Origin: Rhodococcus opacus
GTDB lineage: Bacteria > Actinomycetota > Actinomycetes > Mycobacteriales > Mycobacteriaceae
Direction: 5' to 3'
DNA length: 64,000 bases
Assembly (NCBI RefSeq): GCF_012396235.1
Contig: NZ_JAAXPA010000003.1
Span: 62,001 to 126,000 of the forward strand
Both the position numbers and the translations under genes were made by a program. Shown piece by piece: positions 1 to 8,905 of this stretch (position 1 is its first letter; every line of letters begins with the position of its first letter). Below the pieces are notes generated by a model that searched no databases, had not been told where the DNA came from, and saw only the letters and a list, made by a program, of their open reading frames with translations.

Positions 1-549
1 CCACCAAGCCTTGACGTAGTCCGGCTTCACGTTCTGGTAGTCGAGGTAGAAGGCGTGCTCCCACATGTCGAGCATGACGACGGGAATGATCGCGGCGGTG
101 ATGTTGCCGTGCTGGTCCGTCATCTGCTCGATCACCAGGCGCTGGCCGATGGTGTCGTAGCCGAGCAGAGCCCATCCGGAGCCCTGGATGGTGGTAGCGA
201 CACCGGTGAAGTGGGCCTGGAACTTGTCGAAGGACCCGAACTGGTCGTCGATGGCGGCAGCCAGGTCGCCGGTGGGCTTGTCGCCGCCGTTCGGGGACAG
301 GTTCTTCCAGAAGATGGAGTGGTTGGTGTGGCCACCGAGGTTGAAGGCGAGGTTGCGGGAGAGAAGGAGCGCCTTGTCGGCGATCGTGCCGTCCTCACGG
401 GCCTCGGCCATCTTCTCGAGGGCGGTGTTGGCGGCCTTCACGTAGGTCGCGTGGTGCTTGTCGTGGTGCAGTTCCATGATCTTGCCGGAGATGTGCGGCT
501 CGAGAGCTGCGTAGTCGTAGGGGAGTTCCGGCAGCGTGTATTCAGACAC
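1..549 (-). CDS. sodA: Superoxide dismutase (Fe/Mn family), 3' end outside the window
   Basis: Iron/manganese superoxide dismutase, converting superoxide to oxygen and hydrogen peroxide. Only the first 183 codons are visible; the family is about 205 residues. The start is GTG ([13 protein letters not shown]) with AAGAAGGGA just upstream. Metal-site context is intact: LHHDKHH around residue 28, [10 protein letters not shown] in the middle and [11 protein letters not shown] near the visible end, supplying the His, His, Asp and His ligands of this family. QGSGW is also present. There is no signal peptide. Its place next to an Rv3843c/glpQ1/bfrB neighbourhood matches M. tuberculosis sodA (Rv3846). 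Whether the metal is iron or manganese cannot be decided from what is visible. Confidence 0.96.
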   Translation of the reverse strand, partial: MSEYTLPELPYDYAALEPHISGKIMELHHDKHHATYVKAANTALEKMAEAREDGTIADKALLLSRNLAFNLGGHTNHSIFWKNLSPNGGDKPTGDLAAAIDDQFGSFDKFQAHFTGVATTIQGSGWALLGYDTIGQRLVIEQMTDQHGNITAAIIPVVMLDMWEHAFYLDYQNVKPDYVKAWW

Positions 550-646
550 GAGGGTCCCTTCTTTGTGGGCGTGCGAGCCCTGATTCTTCCGGGTGCAGAC
601 TTCGTGTGATCACGCGTCACACACCCGCCTTCTCTAAACCGTTCTC

Positions 647-658
647 GGGTATATACCC
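647..658. promoter_or_regulatory. Perfect 12-bp palindrome GGGTATATACCC
   Basis: A perfect palindrome lies in the 258-bp region between the divergent sodA and the membrane acyltransferase gene, about 98 bp upstream of sodA and 150 bp upstream of the other. It could be an operator for a metal or redox regulator. No regulator is assigned. Confidence 0.35.
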
Positions 659-807
659 AATCTCATTGGTACACCCTCCGCAACACCGGGTCTCCCGGGG
701 GCAATTCCCGCACAGGAAAGTTCGGGCACCCGAAAAAAGGCTGTCGCGGTGACACTGGATGTCGTGAGAATTCGTCCGAGCGGTGAACGGAACCTTAAGC
801 TGACGCG

Positions 808-2001
808 ATGCCTTCGCTGATACCTGTTGCAGATTCGCACGCGGCCGCGCCGCGTGTGGAGCTCACGGGCGCGAACCTGCTCCGCTTTTTCGCAGTTCTG
901 GCCGTGATCTACTCGCACATTTCGTTCTATCTGATCGACGACCTCGGAACCGGATGGTGGTTCATCGACGTCGTCTACCAAATCCTCGTCGAGCGGGGCG
1001 GTCTCAACCAGCATCTGTCCTTTCTCGGGGTCGCCGTCTTCATGATGCTGACCGGGGTGTTGATCACCCGTTCGGCCATTCGTCACGAGCCCGGACAATT
1101 TCTGGTCAACCGGCTCGGACGAATCCTGCCCGCATTCTGGGTGGCCGTTCTCGCCGCGATCGTGCTGGTCCGCCTCGGCATCAACGGCATGTTCAGCGGC
1201 CAGGACGGGGTGTCGAATGTCGACGCCGCCCTGAGTTTCGTGCTCGGCGGTTTCTTCCTCAAACCCGAGGTGGCGGTTCTCGGGGTCACGTGGACCCTCG
1301 CCGTGCAGATCTTCTTCTACTTCGCCTGCGTGGCCGCGCGCCCCGTTCTGCGCACCCTGCCCATCGCGATGCCGATGGCCGGTGCCGCGCTCTGCGCGCT
1401 GATCCTGCTCTACAACCTGTACGCGCCGCAGCCGTACACGGTCCCGATGCTCTCCAAGATCGCCGCGACGCTGCCCGCCGTGTTCCTCGGGCAGATCATC
1501 TACCTCGGCTGGGCGCGGCTCGCGGACTGCCGGTGGGTCGTCGTCGCCGGTCTGGCCCAGGTCGAGGTCATCCGCCTCGCCACCGACTTCCGCGTGTACT
1601 GGGCGGGCGATCACTACCTCTGGACGTTCGCCGTCGTCACCGCGTGCGTCGTGCTGGTGGGCCGATACGACGGTCCCGCGGCGCACTGGGCCGTCGTGCG
1701 CTGGACCGCGACGCGCAGTTACGCGATCTACCTCGTCCACACGCTGATCCTCTACCGCGTGTACGAGCACACGGTCGGCTCGTTCGGCGAGACCGGGGCG
1801 GTGATCGCATTCCTCGTGGTGACGGCGCTGGTGTCGGAGGCGCTGTACCGGTGGGTGGAGGTCCCCGCCACGGGGTGGGTGACCGCGCGCGTCGAGCGGA
1901 TGCGGGCGCACTCGGCGCTCGCCCAGGAGACCACTCCGGCACCGCGCGTAGCATCGAATCATGTCTTGGTACGACGAGCTTCTGGGTCGAGCAGCCGCTA
2001 A
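808..2001 (+). CDS. Membrane acyltransferase, acyltransferase 3 family
   Basis: Polytopic membrane protein of 397 residues in the acyltransferase-3 (OafA/NodX-type) family, which O-acylates sugars or lipids at the membrane. The N-terminus carries the family hallmark: arginine in the first helix and a histidine at its end ([15 protein letters not shown], about residues 26-40). About ten hydrophobic segments follow, ending with a basic cytoplasmic tail. The ATG at 808 starts the frame directly after a short leader. The 3' end overlaps the start of msrA by 41 bp. The substrate is unknown; in this group such proteins often decorate cell-wall glycans or glycolipids. Confidence 0.85.
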   Translation: MPSLIPVADSHAAAPRVELTGANLLRFFAVLAVIYSHISFYLIDDLGTGWWFIDVVYQILVERGGLNQHLSFLGVAVFMMLTGVLITRSAIRHEPGQFLVNRLGRILPAFWVAVLAAIVLVRLGINGMFSGQDGVSNVDAALSFVLGGFFLKPEVAVLGVTWTLAVQIFFYFACVAARPVLRTLPIAMPMAGAALCALILLYNLYAPQPYTVPMLSKIAATLPAVFLGQIIYLGWARLADCRWVVVAGLAQVEVIRLATDFRVYWAGDHYLWTFAVVTACVVLVGRYDGPAAHWAVVRWTATRSYAIYLVHTLILYRVYEHTVGSFGETGAVIAFLVVTALVSEALYRWVEVPATGWVTARVERMRAHSALAQETTPAPRVASNHVLVRRASGSSSR

Positions 2002-2671
2002 ATCCGTGATGGTCACCGCTGAGGATGCCCTCCCCGGTCGCAGTCAGCCGATTCCCGTTCCGGCGACGCACTTCGTCAACGGTCGCCCCCTGCAACCCCC
2101 GTTCCCCGAGGGCATGCAGACGGCGGTGCTGGGCATGGGATGTTTCTGGGGCGCGGAGAAGGAGTTCTGGCAACTCGACGGCGTCTACACCACCGCGGTG
2201 GGATACGCCGGCGGCTACACGCCCAACCCCACCTACGAGGAGACGTGCTCCGGTCGCACCGGACACACCGAGGTCGTGCTCGTGGTCTTCGATCCGAAGG
2301 TGATCTCGTACGCCGAGATCCTCAAGGAGTTCTGGGAGAACCACGACCCCACGCAGGGCATGCGGCAGGGCAACGACCAGGGAACGCAGTACCGTTCGGC
2401 CATCTACACGATCGACGAACAGCAGGTGGAGATCGCCGAGGCCACCGGTGAGGCGTTCGAGAAGAGGCTCGCCGAAGCCGGATACGGGGCGATCACCACG
2501 GAGATCGCCCCGCTCACGCAGTTCTACTACGCCGAGGACTACCACCAGCAGTACCTCGCGAAGAACCCCGGCGGTTACTGCCCCGTGCACGCCACCGGCG
2601 TCAGCTGCCCGGTCGGGCTGCTGAAGCAGGACGAGGTGCCGGCGCAGACCGACATCCTGCCGCCCTCGTAG
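1961..2671 (+). CDS. msrA: Peptide methionine sulfoxide reductase MsrA
   Basis: Reduces the S-epimer of methionine sulfoxide in proteins and free methionine, using thioredoxin. The 236-residue protein carries the catalytic GCFWG motif (Cys at residue 61) and C-terminal candidate resolving cysteines in [11 protein letters not shown] short N-terminal extension ([10 protein letters not shown]) precedes the catalytic domain, as in other actinobacterial MsrA proteins. The start at 1961 lies inside the upstream acyltransferase gene; an in-frame ATG at 2009 would avoid the overlap but lose the extension. Closeness to sodA fits an oxidative-damage theme but the genes do not form one operon. Confidence 0.95.
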   Translation: MSWYDELLGRAAAKSVMVTAEDALPGRSQPIPVPATHFVNGRPLQPPFPEGMQTAVLGMGCFWGAEKEFWQLDGVYTTAVGYAGGYTPNPTYEETCSGRTGHTEVVLVVFDPKVISYAEILKEFWENHDPTQGMRQGNDQGTQYRSAIYTIDEQQVEIAEATGEAFEKRLAEAGYGAITTEIAPLTQFYYAEDYHQQYLAKNPGGYCPVHATGVSCPVGLLKQDEVPAQTDILPPS

Positions 2672-2680
2672 CCCCCGGTC

Positions 2681-3148
2681 TCAACCGCGGGTCGCGGACC
2701 ACGTGAGCACCGCGGACGCCGCGATGGCGCTGACGGTGCGCACGTGGTTCCACCCGGTCCATCCCGACACGTAGTCGCGCCAGTACGCCGCCGAATCGGC
2801 CGCGGTGGGATCGATCGCGTCCAGCGCGTTGTTGTGCGGCACGTGGTAGACGACGGTCAGGGCGATTCCCACGAGATACAGCACGCAGGCGATTACCGCG
2901 TAGACGGCCGAACCGTCGTGCCGCACCACGCTGACGACCGCGAGCACGATCGATGTCAGTGCGGTGCCGAACAACGCGGTCATGAACCAGAAGTTCGGCG
3001 CCTCGCGGTTGATCGCCTGCATCGCCGCGATGCCCTGGGCCGGCTCCAGCCGACCGAGTCCGGTCATGATGAACGTGGAGAACGCGAACATCACGCCGCC
3101 CACCACGCCGGCGCCCACCGCCGTGACGATCGTCAGATAGCGCTCCAC
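2681..3148 (-). CDS. DUF1772 (anthrone oxygenase-like) membrane protein
   Basis: A 155-residue protein with four hydrophobic segments and the DUF1772 pattern: an N-terminal helix ending GGVMFAFSTFIM, a central NREAPNFWFMTALF stretch and a C-terminal VPHNNALD...W...W...HVRT pattern. Members include fungal anthrone oxygenases, but bacterial ones are mostly of unknown function. The stop of the upstream NmrA-like gene is only 2 bp from this start, so the two genes are almost certainly one operon. It converges on msrA with a 9-bp gap. Confidence 0.85.
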   Translation of the reverse strand: MERYLTIVTAVGAGVVGGVMFAFSTFIMTGLGRLEPAQGIAAMQAINREAPNFWFMTALFGTALTSIVLAVVSVVRHDGSAVYAVIACVLYLVGIALTVVYHVPHNNALDAIDPTAADSAAYWRDYVSGWTGWNHVRTVSAIAASAVLTWSATRG

Positions 3149-3150
3149 GG

Positions 3151-3981
3151 TCAGACCCTCCAGACACCGGCCGCTGCTGCGGCGCGGACATAGTCGGCGA
3201 AGTCGCGGGGTGCGCGCCCCAGAGCGCGTTCCACCCCGTCGGTGAGTGATGCGTTGCGCCCGTCCAGCACTTCGTCGAACAGGTAGGTGAGCAGGCCGAT
3301 CGCGTCGGACGGTACCCCCTGCCCAGCCAGGGCCGTCGAATACTCTTCCGAAGTGACTGGGGTGTACCGGATTTCGCGACCCGTTGCCTCCGCGATCTCG
3401 GCGACGGCGTCACCGAACGACAACAACCGCGGTCCGGTCAGTTCGTAGAGTTCGCCGGCGTGGCGGTCCCCGGTCAGTGCGGCGACGGCGATCTCGGCGA
3501 GATCGTCGGCGTCGACGAAGGGTTCGAGCACGTGCCCATCGACGGGCAGTGCGAGGTCGCCGGCGAGCAGTGAGTCGAGCATGAAGCTCTCGCTGAAATT
3601 CTGGCTGAACCAACTGGACCGCAGGATCGTCCACTCGGCTCCCGCCTTGCGGATCGCGAGTTCGCTGCGCTCGGCCTCGGTTTCGCCGCGACCGGAGAGC
3701 AGGACGAGTCGCCGGGCGCCGTTCGCGACGGCCAGGCCCGCGAACTCCTCGACGACCTCCGCCGCTCCCGGCACCGCGAGATCCGGGTAGTAGGCGATGT
3801 ACACCGAGGTGATTCCGTCCAGTGCGGGCCGCCACGTGTCCCTGTTCTCCCAGTCGAACGGGGGACGGCCGGAGCGGGAGCCGCCCCGGGTAGGTACTTC
3901 CGCGGCGGCGAGCCGGGCGAGGACGCGGCTACCGACCTTGCCGGTGCCGGTGAGGACGAGTGTGTGCGGTGTCGTTGTCAT
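3151..3981 (-). CDS. NmrA-like NAD(P)-binding protein (atypical SDR)
   Basis: Rossmann-fold protein of 276 residues. The N-terminus has the dinucleotide-binding glycine motif TGTGKVGSRVLARL, followed by RGGSRSG, expected to bind the 2' phosphate of NADP. Layout and length match NmrA/HSCARG-like atypical short-chain dehydrogenases, which act as NADPH sensors or quinone/NAD(P)H oxidoreductases. It is the first gene of a two-gene operon with the DUF1772 protein and is divergent from an AraC-family regulator 81 bp away, an arrangement typical of a local regulator controlling a small detoxification operon. Confidence 0.85.
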   Translation of the reverse strand: MTTTPHTLVLTGTGKVGSRVLARLAAAEVPTRGGSRSGRPPFDWENRDTWRPALDGITSVYIAYYPDLAVPGAAEVVEEFAGLAVANGARRLVLLSGRGETEAERSELAIRKAGAEWTILRSSWFSQNFSESFMLDSLLAGDLALPVDGHVLEPFVDADDLAEIAVAALTGDRHAGELYELTGPRLLSFGDAVAEIAEATGREIRYTPVTSEEYSTALAGQGVPSDAIGLLTYLFDEVLDGRNASLTDGVERALGRAPRDFADYVRAAAAAGVWRV

Positions 3982-4062
3982 GTCTTTCAGTCAAGTCGGC
4001 GACGTCGAGACTTTCCATGGTTGAAACGCGCCGATCCATACGCGAGCGTCTACGCTGGATGT

Positions 4063-5004
4063 GTGGATCCCCTCGCCGGTCTCATCAGTGGTCCCCGTGC
4101 CGCAGGCGCGTTCGTGCTCCGCTCGATCATGGAACCGCCGTGGTCGCTGCAGATCGACGACCACGCGCCGCTCAGCCTCGTCGCGATGGGCCGGGGCGAA
4201 GCGTGGATCCTCCCGCACACCGGCGAGCCGGTGCAGCTCACCGAGGGTGACGTCGCGATCGTCCGCGGACCCGAGCGCTACGTCGTCGCCGACCATCCGG
4301 ACACCCCGCCGAACGTGATCATCAACCCCGACCAGAGCTGCACGACGCTCCGCGGGGAACCGCTCGCCGAGGCGATGGACCTCGGGGTGCGCACCTGGGG
4401 AAACAGTGCGGGCGGCCGCACGGTCTTGCTGACCGGGACGTACCAGACCCCGGGCGAGATCAGCATGCGACTGCTGGCCGCGCTCCCGGAACTCGTCGTG
4501 CAGCGCCGCGCCGACTGGGACTCGCGGCTGGTCACCCTCATGCACGACGAAGTGGTGCGGGACGAACCCGGACAGGAAGCGGTGCTCGACCGTTTGCTCG
4601 ACCTGCTGCTGATCGCGGTGCTGCGCGCCTGGTTCGCGCGGCCGGCGGCCGAGGCACCGTCGTGGGTGCGGGCGCAGAGCGACCCGGTGGTCGGCAAGGC
4701 AATGCGCATCCTGCAGAACAACCCCTCCCGCCAGTGGACCGTGGAGTCGCTCGCCGCGGAAACCGGCCTGTCGCGGGCTGCCCTCGCGCGACGGTTCACG
4801 GACCTCGTCGGCGAACCGCCCATGACTTTCCTCGCCGGCTGGCGGCTGTCCCTGGCCGCGGATCTGCTCCGCGAACCCGATGCCACGGTCGCGTCCGTGG
4901 CCCAGCGCGTCGGGTACGGGAGCGGATTCGCGCTGAGTGCGGCGTTCAAACGCGTGCGCGGAGTGAGCCCCAAGGAGCATCGTGAGATGGCGGGGAGCAG
5001 ATGA
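4063..5004 (+). CDS. AraC family transcriptional regulator
   Basis: Transcription regulator of 313 residues with an N-terminal cupin-type ligand domain (cupin_6 style, residues about 1-190, starting VDPLAGLISGPRA) and a C-terminal double helix-turn-helix AraC domain (about 205-305). The helix-turn-helix cores are WTVESLAAETGLSRAALAR and ATVASVAQRVGYGSGFALSAAFKR, ending with GVSPKEHR. I chose the GTG at 4063 because the cupin domain begins there; the frame is open further upstream to 3964 but that would overlap the divergent NmrA-like gene. It probably controls the divergent NmrA/DUF1772 operon. Confidence 0.9.
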   Translation: MDPLAGLISGPRAAGAFVLRSIMEPPWSLQIDDHAPLSLVAMGRGEAWILPHTGEPVQLTEGDVAIVRGPERYVVADHPDTPPNVIINPDQSCTTLRGEPLAEAMDLGVRTWGNSAGGRTVLLTGTYQTPGEISMRLLAALPELVVQRRADWDSRLVTLMHDEVVRDEPGQEAVLDRLLDLLLIAVLRAWFARPAAEAPSWVRAQSDPVVGKAMRILQNNPSRQWTVESLAAETGLSRAALARRFTDLVGEPPMTFLAGWRLSLAADLLREPDATVASVAQRVGYGSGFALSAAFKRVRGVSPKEHREMAGSR

Positions 5005-5112
5005 GTGTATTACGGCACAGTGCCCAAAGACACACCGGATCGACTTGATCTTGTTTGCCTTGCGTACGACCCTGGATGGTAGGGAATTGTCGGCGAGAGG
5101 ACCGGATCCGGA

Positions 5113-5706
5113 ATGTGGAACAACTCTCCAGCACGGGGGCTGCGTCAGCGGTCGGCCCGTCAGCGGCACAACCCGCTACTCCGGCGCTCGGACCGGATCG
5201 AGAACATGCTCACCCTCGCGGTCGTGGTGCTCGCGTTCGCGATGCTGCCCCTGGCCATCCTCGTGGGCGCCCGGACCATCGACAGTCAGCTGACGCTGGC
5301 GGAGAAGCAAGTCGCGGACTACCGCACCGTCTCCGCCACCACGCTCGCCGACTCCACCGGCGTGTCCGTCACCTCCGACGTCGCACCGTCGGGCGTCGAC
5401 ACCGCCCCCGCCAAGTGGACGTGGGGTAACGAAACCCGCCACGCCGACATCACCGTCGACCCCGCCACGCCTTCGGGAACGAAGGAAGACATCTGGGTCA
5501 ACGCCGACGGCAACCTCACCACCGAACCGATGTCGCCGTCCGCGGCACGAGTGGCCGGCGTGATCGCCGGGATGTTCACCTGGTTCGCGGTGATGATGAT
5601 CGCGCTGTCCGGCTTCCTCATCTGCCGCGCCTCCCTGAACCGCGGCCGCGACGCGCAGTGGGACCGCGACCTCCGCCAGTTCCTGGATTCGACCACCCGG
5701 CACTGA
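5113..5706 (+). CDS. Rv1733c-like two-helix membrane protein
   Basis: A 197-residue protein with a basic N-terminus, a first membrane helix (about residues 34-54, MLTLAVVVLAFAMLPLAILV), an extracytoplasmic domain of about 95 residues, a second helix (about 150-172) and a short cytoplasmic tail. This layout and the LLRRSDRIENML lead-in match the mycobacterial Rv1733c family, whose function is unknown. The segment with WTWGNETRHADITV, DPATPSGTKEDIWVN and G is characteristic. It converges on the DUF3303-like gene; the overlap zone of the two stops contains CTGAGC-CC-GCTCAG, a short inverted repeat. Confidence 0.8.
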   Translation: MWNNSPARGLRQRSARQRHNPLLRRSDRIENMLTLAVVVLAFAMLPLAILVGARTIDSQLTLAEKQVADYRTVSATTLADSTGVSVTSDVAPSGVDTAPAKWTWGNETRHADITVDPATPSGTKEDIWVNADGNLTTEPMSPSAARVAGVIAGMFTWFAVMMIALSGFLICRASLNRGRDAQWDRDLRQFLDSTTRH

Positions 5707-5712
5707 GCCCGC

Positions 5713-6024
5713 TCAGCTGATCGAGCCCCTGAACTCGACCGCCTGCTGCGCAGCCTGCGTCGTGACAGCGATGTCGGCGACAGGGTAGACGTGGAACTCG
5801 AAGAAAGGTCCGAATTTCGTCGGACCGTCCAAGATGTCGTTCGGGTCATCCGCCTCGACGAAGGCGAATCCCCCGGTTCCGTCCAGGCGACCGAGGAAAT
5901 GATGGAAGGTCGCCCCTTCCGCCGGCGTCCATCTCGCGAACACTTCCAGGCTCCGCCGCGCAGCTGCCTCGTTCTCGGCGGCGGACCCACCGTCACGCAG
6001 CGTCCAGGTAATCACGTACTTCAT
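5713..6024 (-). CDS. DUF3303-like small protein
   Basis: A 103-residue protein (MKYVITWTLRDGG start) with the ferredoxin-like fold pattern of DUF3303: an N-terminal beta strand, the phrase GATFHHFLGRLDGTGGFAF and a C-terminal FEFHVYPVADI. Function is unknown; the fold resembles dimeric alpha-beta barrel monooxygenase-like proteins. The ATG at 6024 is preferred over an upstream extension to 6102, which would overlap the SnoaL-like gene. It lies 26 bp downstream of that gene and is probably co-transcribed with it. Confidence 0.75.
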   Translation of the reverse strand: MKYVITWTLRDGGSAAENEAAARRSLEVFARWTPAEGATFHHFLGRLDGTGGFAFVEADDPNDILDGPTKFGPFFEFHVYPVADIAVTTQAAQQAVEFRGSIS

Positions 6025-6050
6025 TGCACCCTCCCGAGGGCGTGCCGGGA

Positions 6051-6464
6051 TCAGCTCGCAGGGACCGCGCCGAGCTGCTGAAGGAATCCGAGTGTGTCCC
6101 ACACCTGCCAGGTCTCGGCGATCTTGCCGTCGGCCAGACGATGGATCGAGATCGCATCCACTCGGATCTTGTTTCCGGTCGGCGGAATCCCGTTCATCTC
6201 ACCGACGTGTGTTCCCGTTCCCGTCCAGCGCACGACGACGCGGTCGCCGGCCGAGAACATCTCCTCGACGGTCCAGTGCCCGTCCACCCCGTTCTGATAG
6301 GCCGAGATCGCCGCCGCCATTCCCGCGGGACCCGGCCCACCCGGGACCTGGGGATCGTGCATCTCGTGGTCGCTGCTGAACAGCTCCTCCGCTATCTCGT
6401 TCTTCCGATCGTTGTTCATCTCCTCGTAGAATCGACGCACTACCGCTTCTTCCGCAGAACCCAT
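6051..6464 (-). CDS. SnoaL-like ester cyclase family protein
   Basis: A 137-residue NTF2-fold protein of the SnoaL-like type. Typical features are the N-terminal VVRRFYEEMNN helix, HEMHDPQVPGGPGP, the strand GDRVVVRWTGTGTHVGEMNGIPPTG and the C-terminal AETWQVWDTLGFLQQLG. Members include polyketide cyclases and many ring-modifying enzymes, but a large share have unknown substrates. It heads a likely two-gene unit with the DUF3303-like gene. The start ATG at 6464 is followed directly by the family-typical helix. Confidence 0.85.
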   Translation of the reverse strand: MGSAEEAVVRRFYEEMNNDRKNEIAEELFSSDHEMHDPQVPGGPGPAGMAAAISAYQNGVDGHWTVEEMFSAGDRVVVRWTGTGTHVGEMNGIPPTGNKIRVDAISIHRLADGKIAETWQVWDTLGFLQQLGAVPAS

Positions 6465-6591
6465 GACAACCTCCGGCGCACTCGAGTGACACGGCCGTTC
6501 CGGTCGTACTTCGAGCTTTCCACCGGTGGAAAGGGAACGGAATGTTGCTGAGCACGCCGAATGACCCGGGCAGTCGTCGAGCGGAGGGGTG

Positions 6592-7071
6592 ATGGGCGCG
6601 GAGTCCCGACTACGTGATCTGGGGCTGGTGCTGCCCCGCGCCGTCCAGCTGCCGCCGGGGGTGGAGTTGCCGTTCAGCTGGGTACGCGTGCACGGCCGCA
6701 GAGTGCTGGTGTCCGGTCACGGGCCGCTCGCCGAGGACGGCACACCCGCCGGACCGTTCGGCTCCGTTCCCGCCGACGTGTCGGCCGCCGATGCCACGCA
6801 CTCAGCCCGGCTCACCGCCCTCGCGGTGCTGGCAGGGGTTCGCCGCGCGGTGGGCGATCTCGACCGCATCGGTGCGTGGCTCACCGTCACGGGATTCGTC
6901 AACGCCGAACCGGGCTACGAGCAGACCACCGCGGTGCTCAACGGGTTCTCCGAGGTGGTGCTCGACGTGTTCGGCCCGGACATCGGCGGCCACGCCCGGA
7001 CGGCGATCGGGGTGGCCGCGCTGCCCCTCGATCTTCCGGTCGTCGTGGCCGCCGAACTCGAGCTTGCCTAG
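6592..7071 (+). CDS. RidA/YjgF family protein
   Basis: A 159-residue RidA-superfamily protein, the family that hydrolyses reactive enamine/imine intermediates from PLP enzymes. It has the VLVSGHGPL strand, the helical AARLTALAVLAGVRRAVGDL-type region and the GHARTAIGVAALPLDLPVVVAAELEL end, where the conserved arginine of the active site (R in ARTAIG) is present. The start ATG at 6592 follows GGAGG closely; a GTG at 6589 is also in frame. Its stop overlaps the stop of the convergent oxidoreductase in a shared CTAG (7068-7071), leaving no room for a terminator. Confidence 0.85.
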   Translation: MGAESRLRDLGLVLPRAVQLPPGVELPFSWVRVHGRRVLVSGHGPLAEDGTPAGPFGSVPADVSAADATHSARLTALAVLAGVRRAVGDLDRIGAWLTVTGFVNAEPGYEQTTAVLNGFSEVVLDVFGPDIGGHARTAIGVAALPLDLPVVVAAELELA

Positions 7072-7997
7072 CTCAGTTGCGGAACGACCTCACTGGCGAC
7101 CAGTTCCAGGTGGTCGAGGTCGCTCAGATCGAGGGTCTGCAGGTAGATCCGCTGCGACCCCGCCTCGGCGTAGCGGCCGATCTTGTCGACGAGCTCGGCG
7201 GGCGACCCGGCGAGTCCGTTCTCCCGCAGCTCGCTCACCTCGCGTCCGATGCTGGTGGCGCGTTTCGCGATCTCCTCCTCGGTGCGCCCGCAGCACAGGA
7301 CGAGCGCGTTGGAGTACACCAACTCGGTGGGGTCGCGATCGATCGCCTTGCACGCGAGCCGGACCCGTTCGATCACGTCCCGCGTCTCGTCGACGGACTG
7401 GAACGGGACGTTGAACTCGTCCGCGTACTTCGCGGCCAGCGCGGGAGTCTTCCTCTTGCCGGTGCCGCCGATCAGGACGGGCGGACCCTGCGGCTGCCGC
7501 GGCTTCGGAAGTGCGGGCGAATCCTTGACCGTCACGTGCGTCCCGTCGTAGGAGAACGTCTCACCGAGCGGAGTGCGCCACAGCCCCGTGATCACGGCGA
7601 GGGACTCCTCGAGCCGCTCGAACCGCTCCTTCAACGGCGGGAACGGAATGCCGTACGCCTGGTGCTCCTCCTCGTACCAGCCGGCGCCGATGCCGAGGTC
7701 GACGCGGCCACCGCTCATCTGATCGACCTGCGCCACCGAGATCGCCAGCGGTCCGGGATAGCGGAACGTCGCGGACGTGACGAGGGTGCCGAGACGGATC
7801 GTGGACGTCTCGCGGGCGAGACCCGCCAGCGTGATCCACGCATCGGTCGGTCCGGGAAGCCCCTCGGTGTTCATGGCGAGGTAGTGATCCGACCGGAAGA
7901 ACGCGCCGTAGCCGAAACGTTCGGCGGCCTGCGCCACCGCCAGAAGATCGTCGTAGGTGGCACCCTGCTGGGGTTCGGTAAAGATTCGCAACTCCAT
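7068..7997 (-). CDS. Luciferase-like (LLM) F420/flavin-dependent oxidoreductase
   Basis: A 309-residue TIM-barrel protein of the bacterial luciferase-like superfamily. It has the MELRIFTEPQQGATYDDLL start common in actinobacterial members, RLGTLVTSATFRYPGPLA, the GGRVDLGIGAGWYEEEH motif and the phosphate-binding segment PQGPPVLIGGTGKRKTPALAA. Such proteins in this group usually use coenzyme F420 rather than FMN; this is inference. An alternative GTG start at 8006 would add three residues. It is divergent from the S49 peptidase with about 41 bp between the starts. Substrate unknown. Confidence 0.88.
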   Translation of the reverse strand: MELRIFTEPQQGATYDDLLAVAQAAERFGYGAFFRSDHYLAMNTEGLPGPTDAWITLAGLARETSTIRLGTLVTSATFRYPGPLAISVAQVDQMSGGRVDLGIGAGWYEEEHQAYGIPFPPLKERFERLEESLAVITGLWRTPLGETFSYDGTHVTVKDSPALPKPRQPQGPPVLIGGTGKRKTPALAAKYADEFNVPFQSVDETRDVIERVRLACKAIDRDPTELVYSNALVLCCGRTEEEIAKRATSIGREVSELRENGLAGSPAELVDKIGRYAEAGSQRIYLQTLDLSDLDHLELVASEVVPQLS

Positions 7998-8011
7998 GTG
8001 AACCACTCTGC

Positions 8012-8026
8012 CCGATCCGTGATCGG
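8012..8026. promoter_or_regulatory. Inverted repeat CCGATC-CGT-GATCGG in a very short divergent promoter
   Basis: A perfect 6-bp inverted repeat occupies most of the gap between the divergent luciferase-like oxidoreductase and S49 peptidase genes. It would overlap promoters of both. Candidate operator; no regulator assigned. Confidence 0.3.
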
Positions 8027-8038
8027 TACGCTGATTTC

Positions 8039-8905
8039 ATGGCCAAGATCCCACTGAACCTGCCGAAACCGCTGGCCGACAAGCTGCCCGACGCGTTCGG
8101 AGGCTCCGGCGCCGGCGTGGTGCCGGTGGTGCGACTGCAGGGGATGATCGCGTCCGGCGGAGCGGGGTTCGGGCGGGCGCTGAGCGCGGAATCCGTCGAG
8201 GAACCGTTGCGACGCGCGTTCACCACGCACGGTGCCAAAGCGGTGGCGCTGTTGATCAACAGCCCCGGCGGGTCGCCGACGCAGAGTGAATACATCGCCG
8301 CCCGCATCCGTCAGCTCGCCACCGAACACGAACTGCCCGTGCTCGCGTTCTGCGAGGACGTCGTCGCGTCCGGCGGCTACTGGCTGGCCTGCGCGGCCGA
8401 CGAGATCTACGCGACCGCCACGTCGGTGGTCGGCTCCGTCGGTGTCATCTCGGCGGGCTTCGGGTTCTCCGAACTGATCGACCGGCTGGGCATCGAACGG
8501 CGGCTGCACTCGGCCGGCGAGGCGAAGGCCCGCCTCGACCCGTTCTTCGCCGAGAAGTCCGAGGACGTGCAGTGGCTCGAACAGATCCAGGAAGGCATCC
8601 ACGACGAGTTCCGCGACTGGGTGGTCGGCCGCCGGGGGGACAAGCTGAAGGCGGACGGGGCCGAGTTGTTCAACGGCGACGTCTGGCTGGGACGCCGCGC
8701 CGTCGAACTCGGCATCGTGGACGGGATCGGAACACTGCGCGAGGTGGTGGAGAAGCGGTTCCCCGACGCCACCCTCGAGATGACCGGGCCGCGCCGCTCC
8801 CTCTTCGCGAAGCTCGGGCTGCCCGCTGCGAGCTGGGACGACGTGGCCGCCGCGATCGTCGGCGCGGCCGGTGCCCGCGTCGCCTGGTCGCGGTACGGGC
8901 GGTAA
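8039..8905 (+). CDS. S49 family serine peptidase (SppA/SohB-like)
   Basis: Single-domain S49 peptidase of 288 residues, the size of the short-form SppA/SohB enzymes that degrade signal peptides or membrane-associated peptides. The chain has the VVRLQGMIASGG start of the fold, LLINSPGGSPTQSEYIA, the nucleophile region DVVASGGYWLACAADEI and the lysine of the Ser-Lys dyad in GEAKARLDPFF. GSVGVIS follows. There is no clear N-terminal membrane helix, so it is either peripheral or cytosolic. The stop at 8905 directly abuts the stop of the convergent membrane protein gene. Confidence 0.92.
   Translation: MAKIPLNLPKPLADKLPDAFGGSGAGVVPVVRLQGMIASGGAGFGRALSAESVEEPLRRAFTTHGAKAVALLINSPGGSPTQSEYIAARIRQLATEHELPVLAFCEDVVASGGYWLACAADEIYATATSVVGSVGVISAGFGFSELIDRLGIERRLHSAGEAKARLDPFFAEKSEDVQWLEQIQEGIHDEFRDWVVGRRGDKLKADGAELFNGDVWLGRRAVELGIVDGIGTLREVVEKRFPDATLEMTGPRRSLFAKLGLPAASWDDVAAAIVGAAGARVAWSRYGR

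Noticed and set aside
605..621. CRP/GlxR-like site TGTGA-N7-TCACA upstream of sodA
   Set aside because: The spacer is 7 instead of the usual 6 bases and no further support exists.
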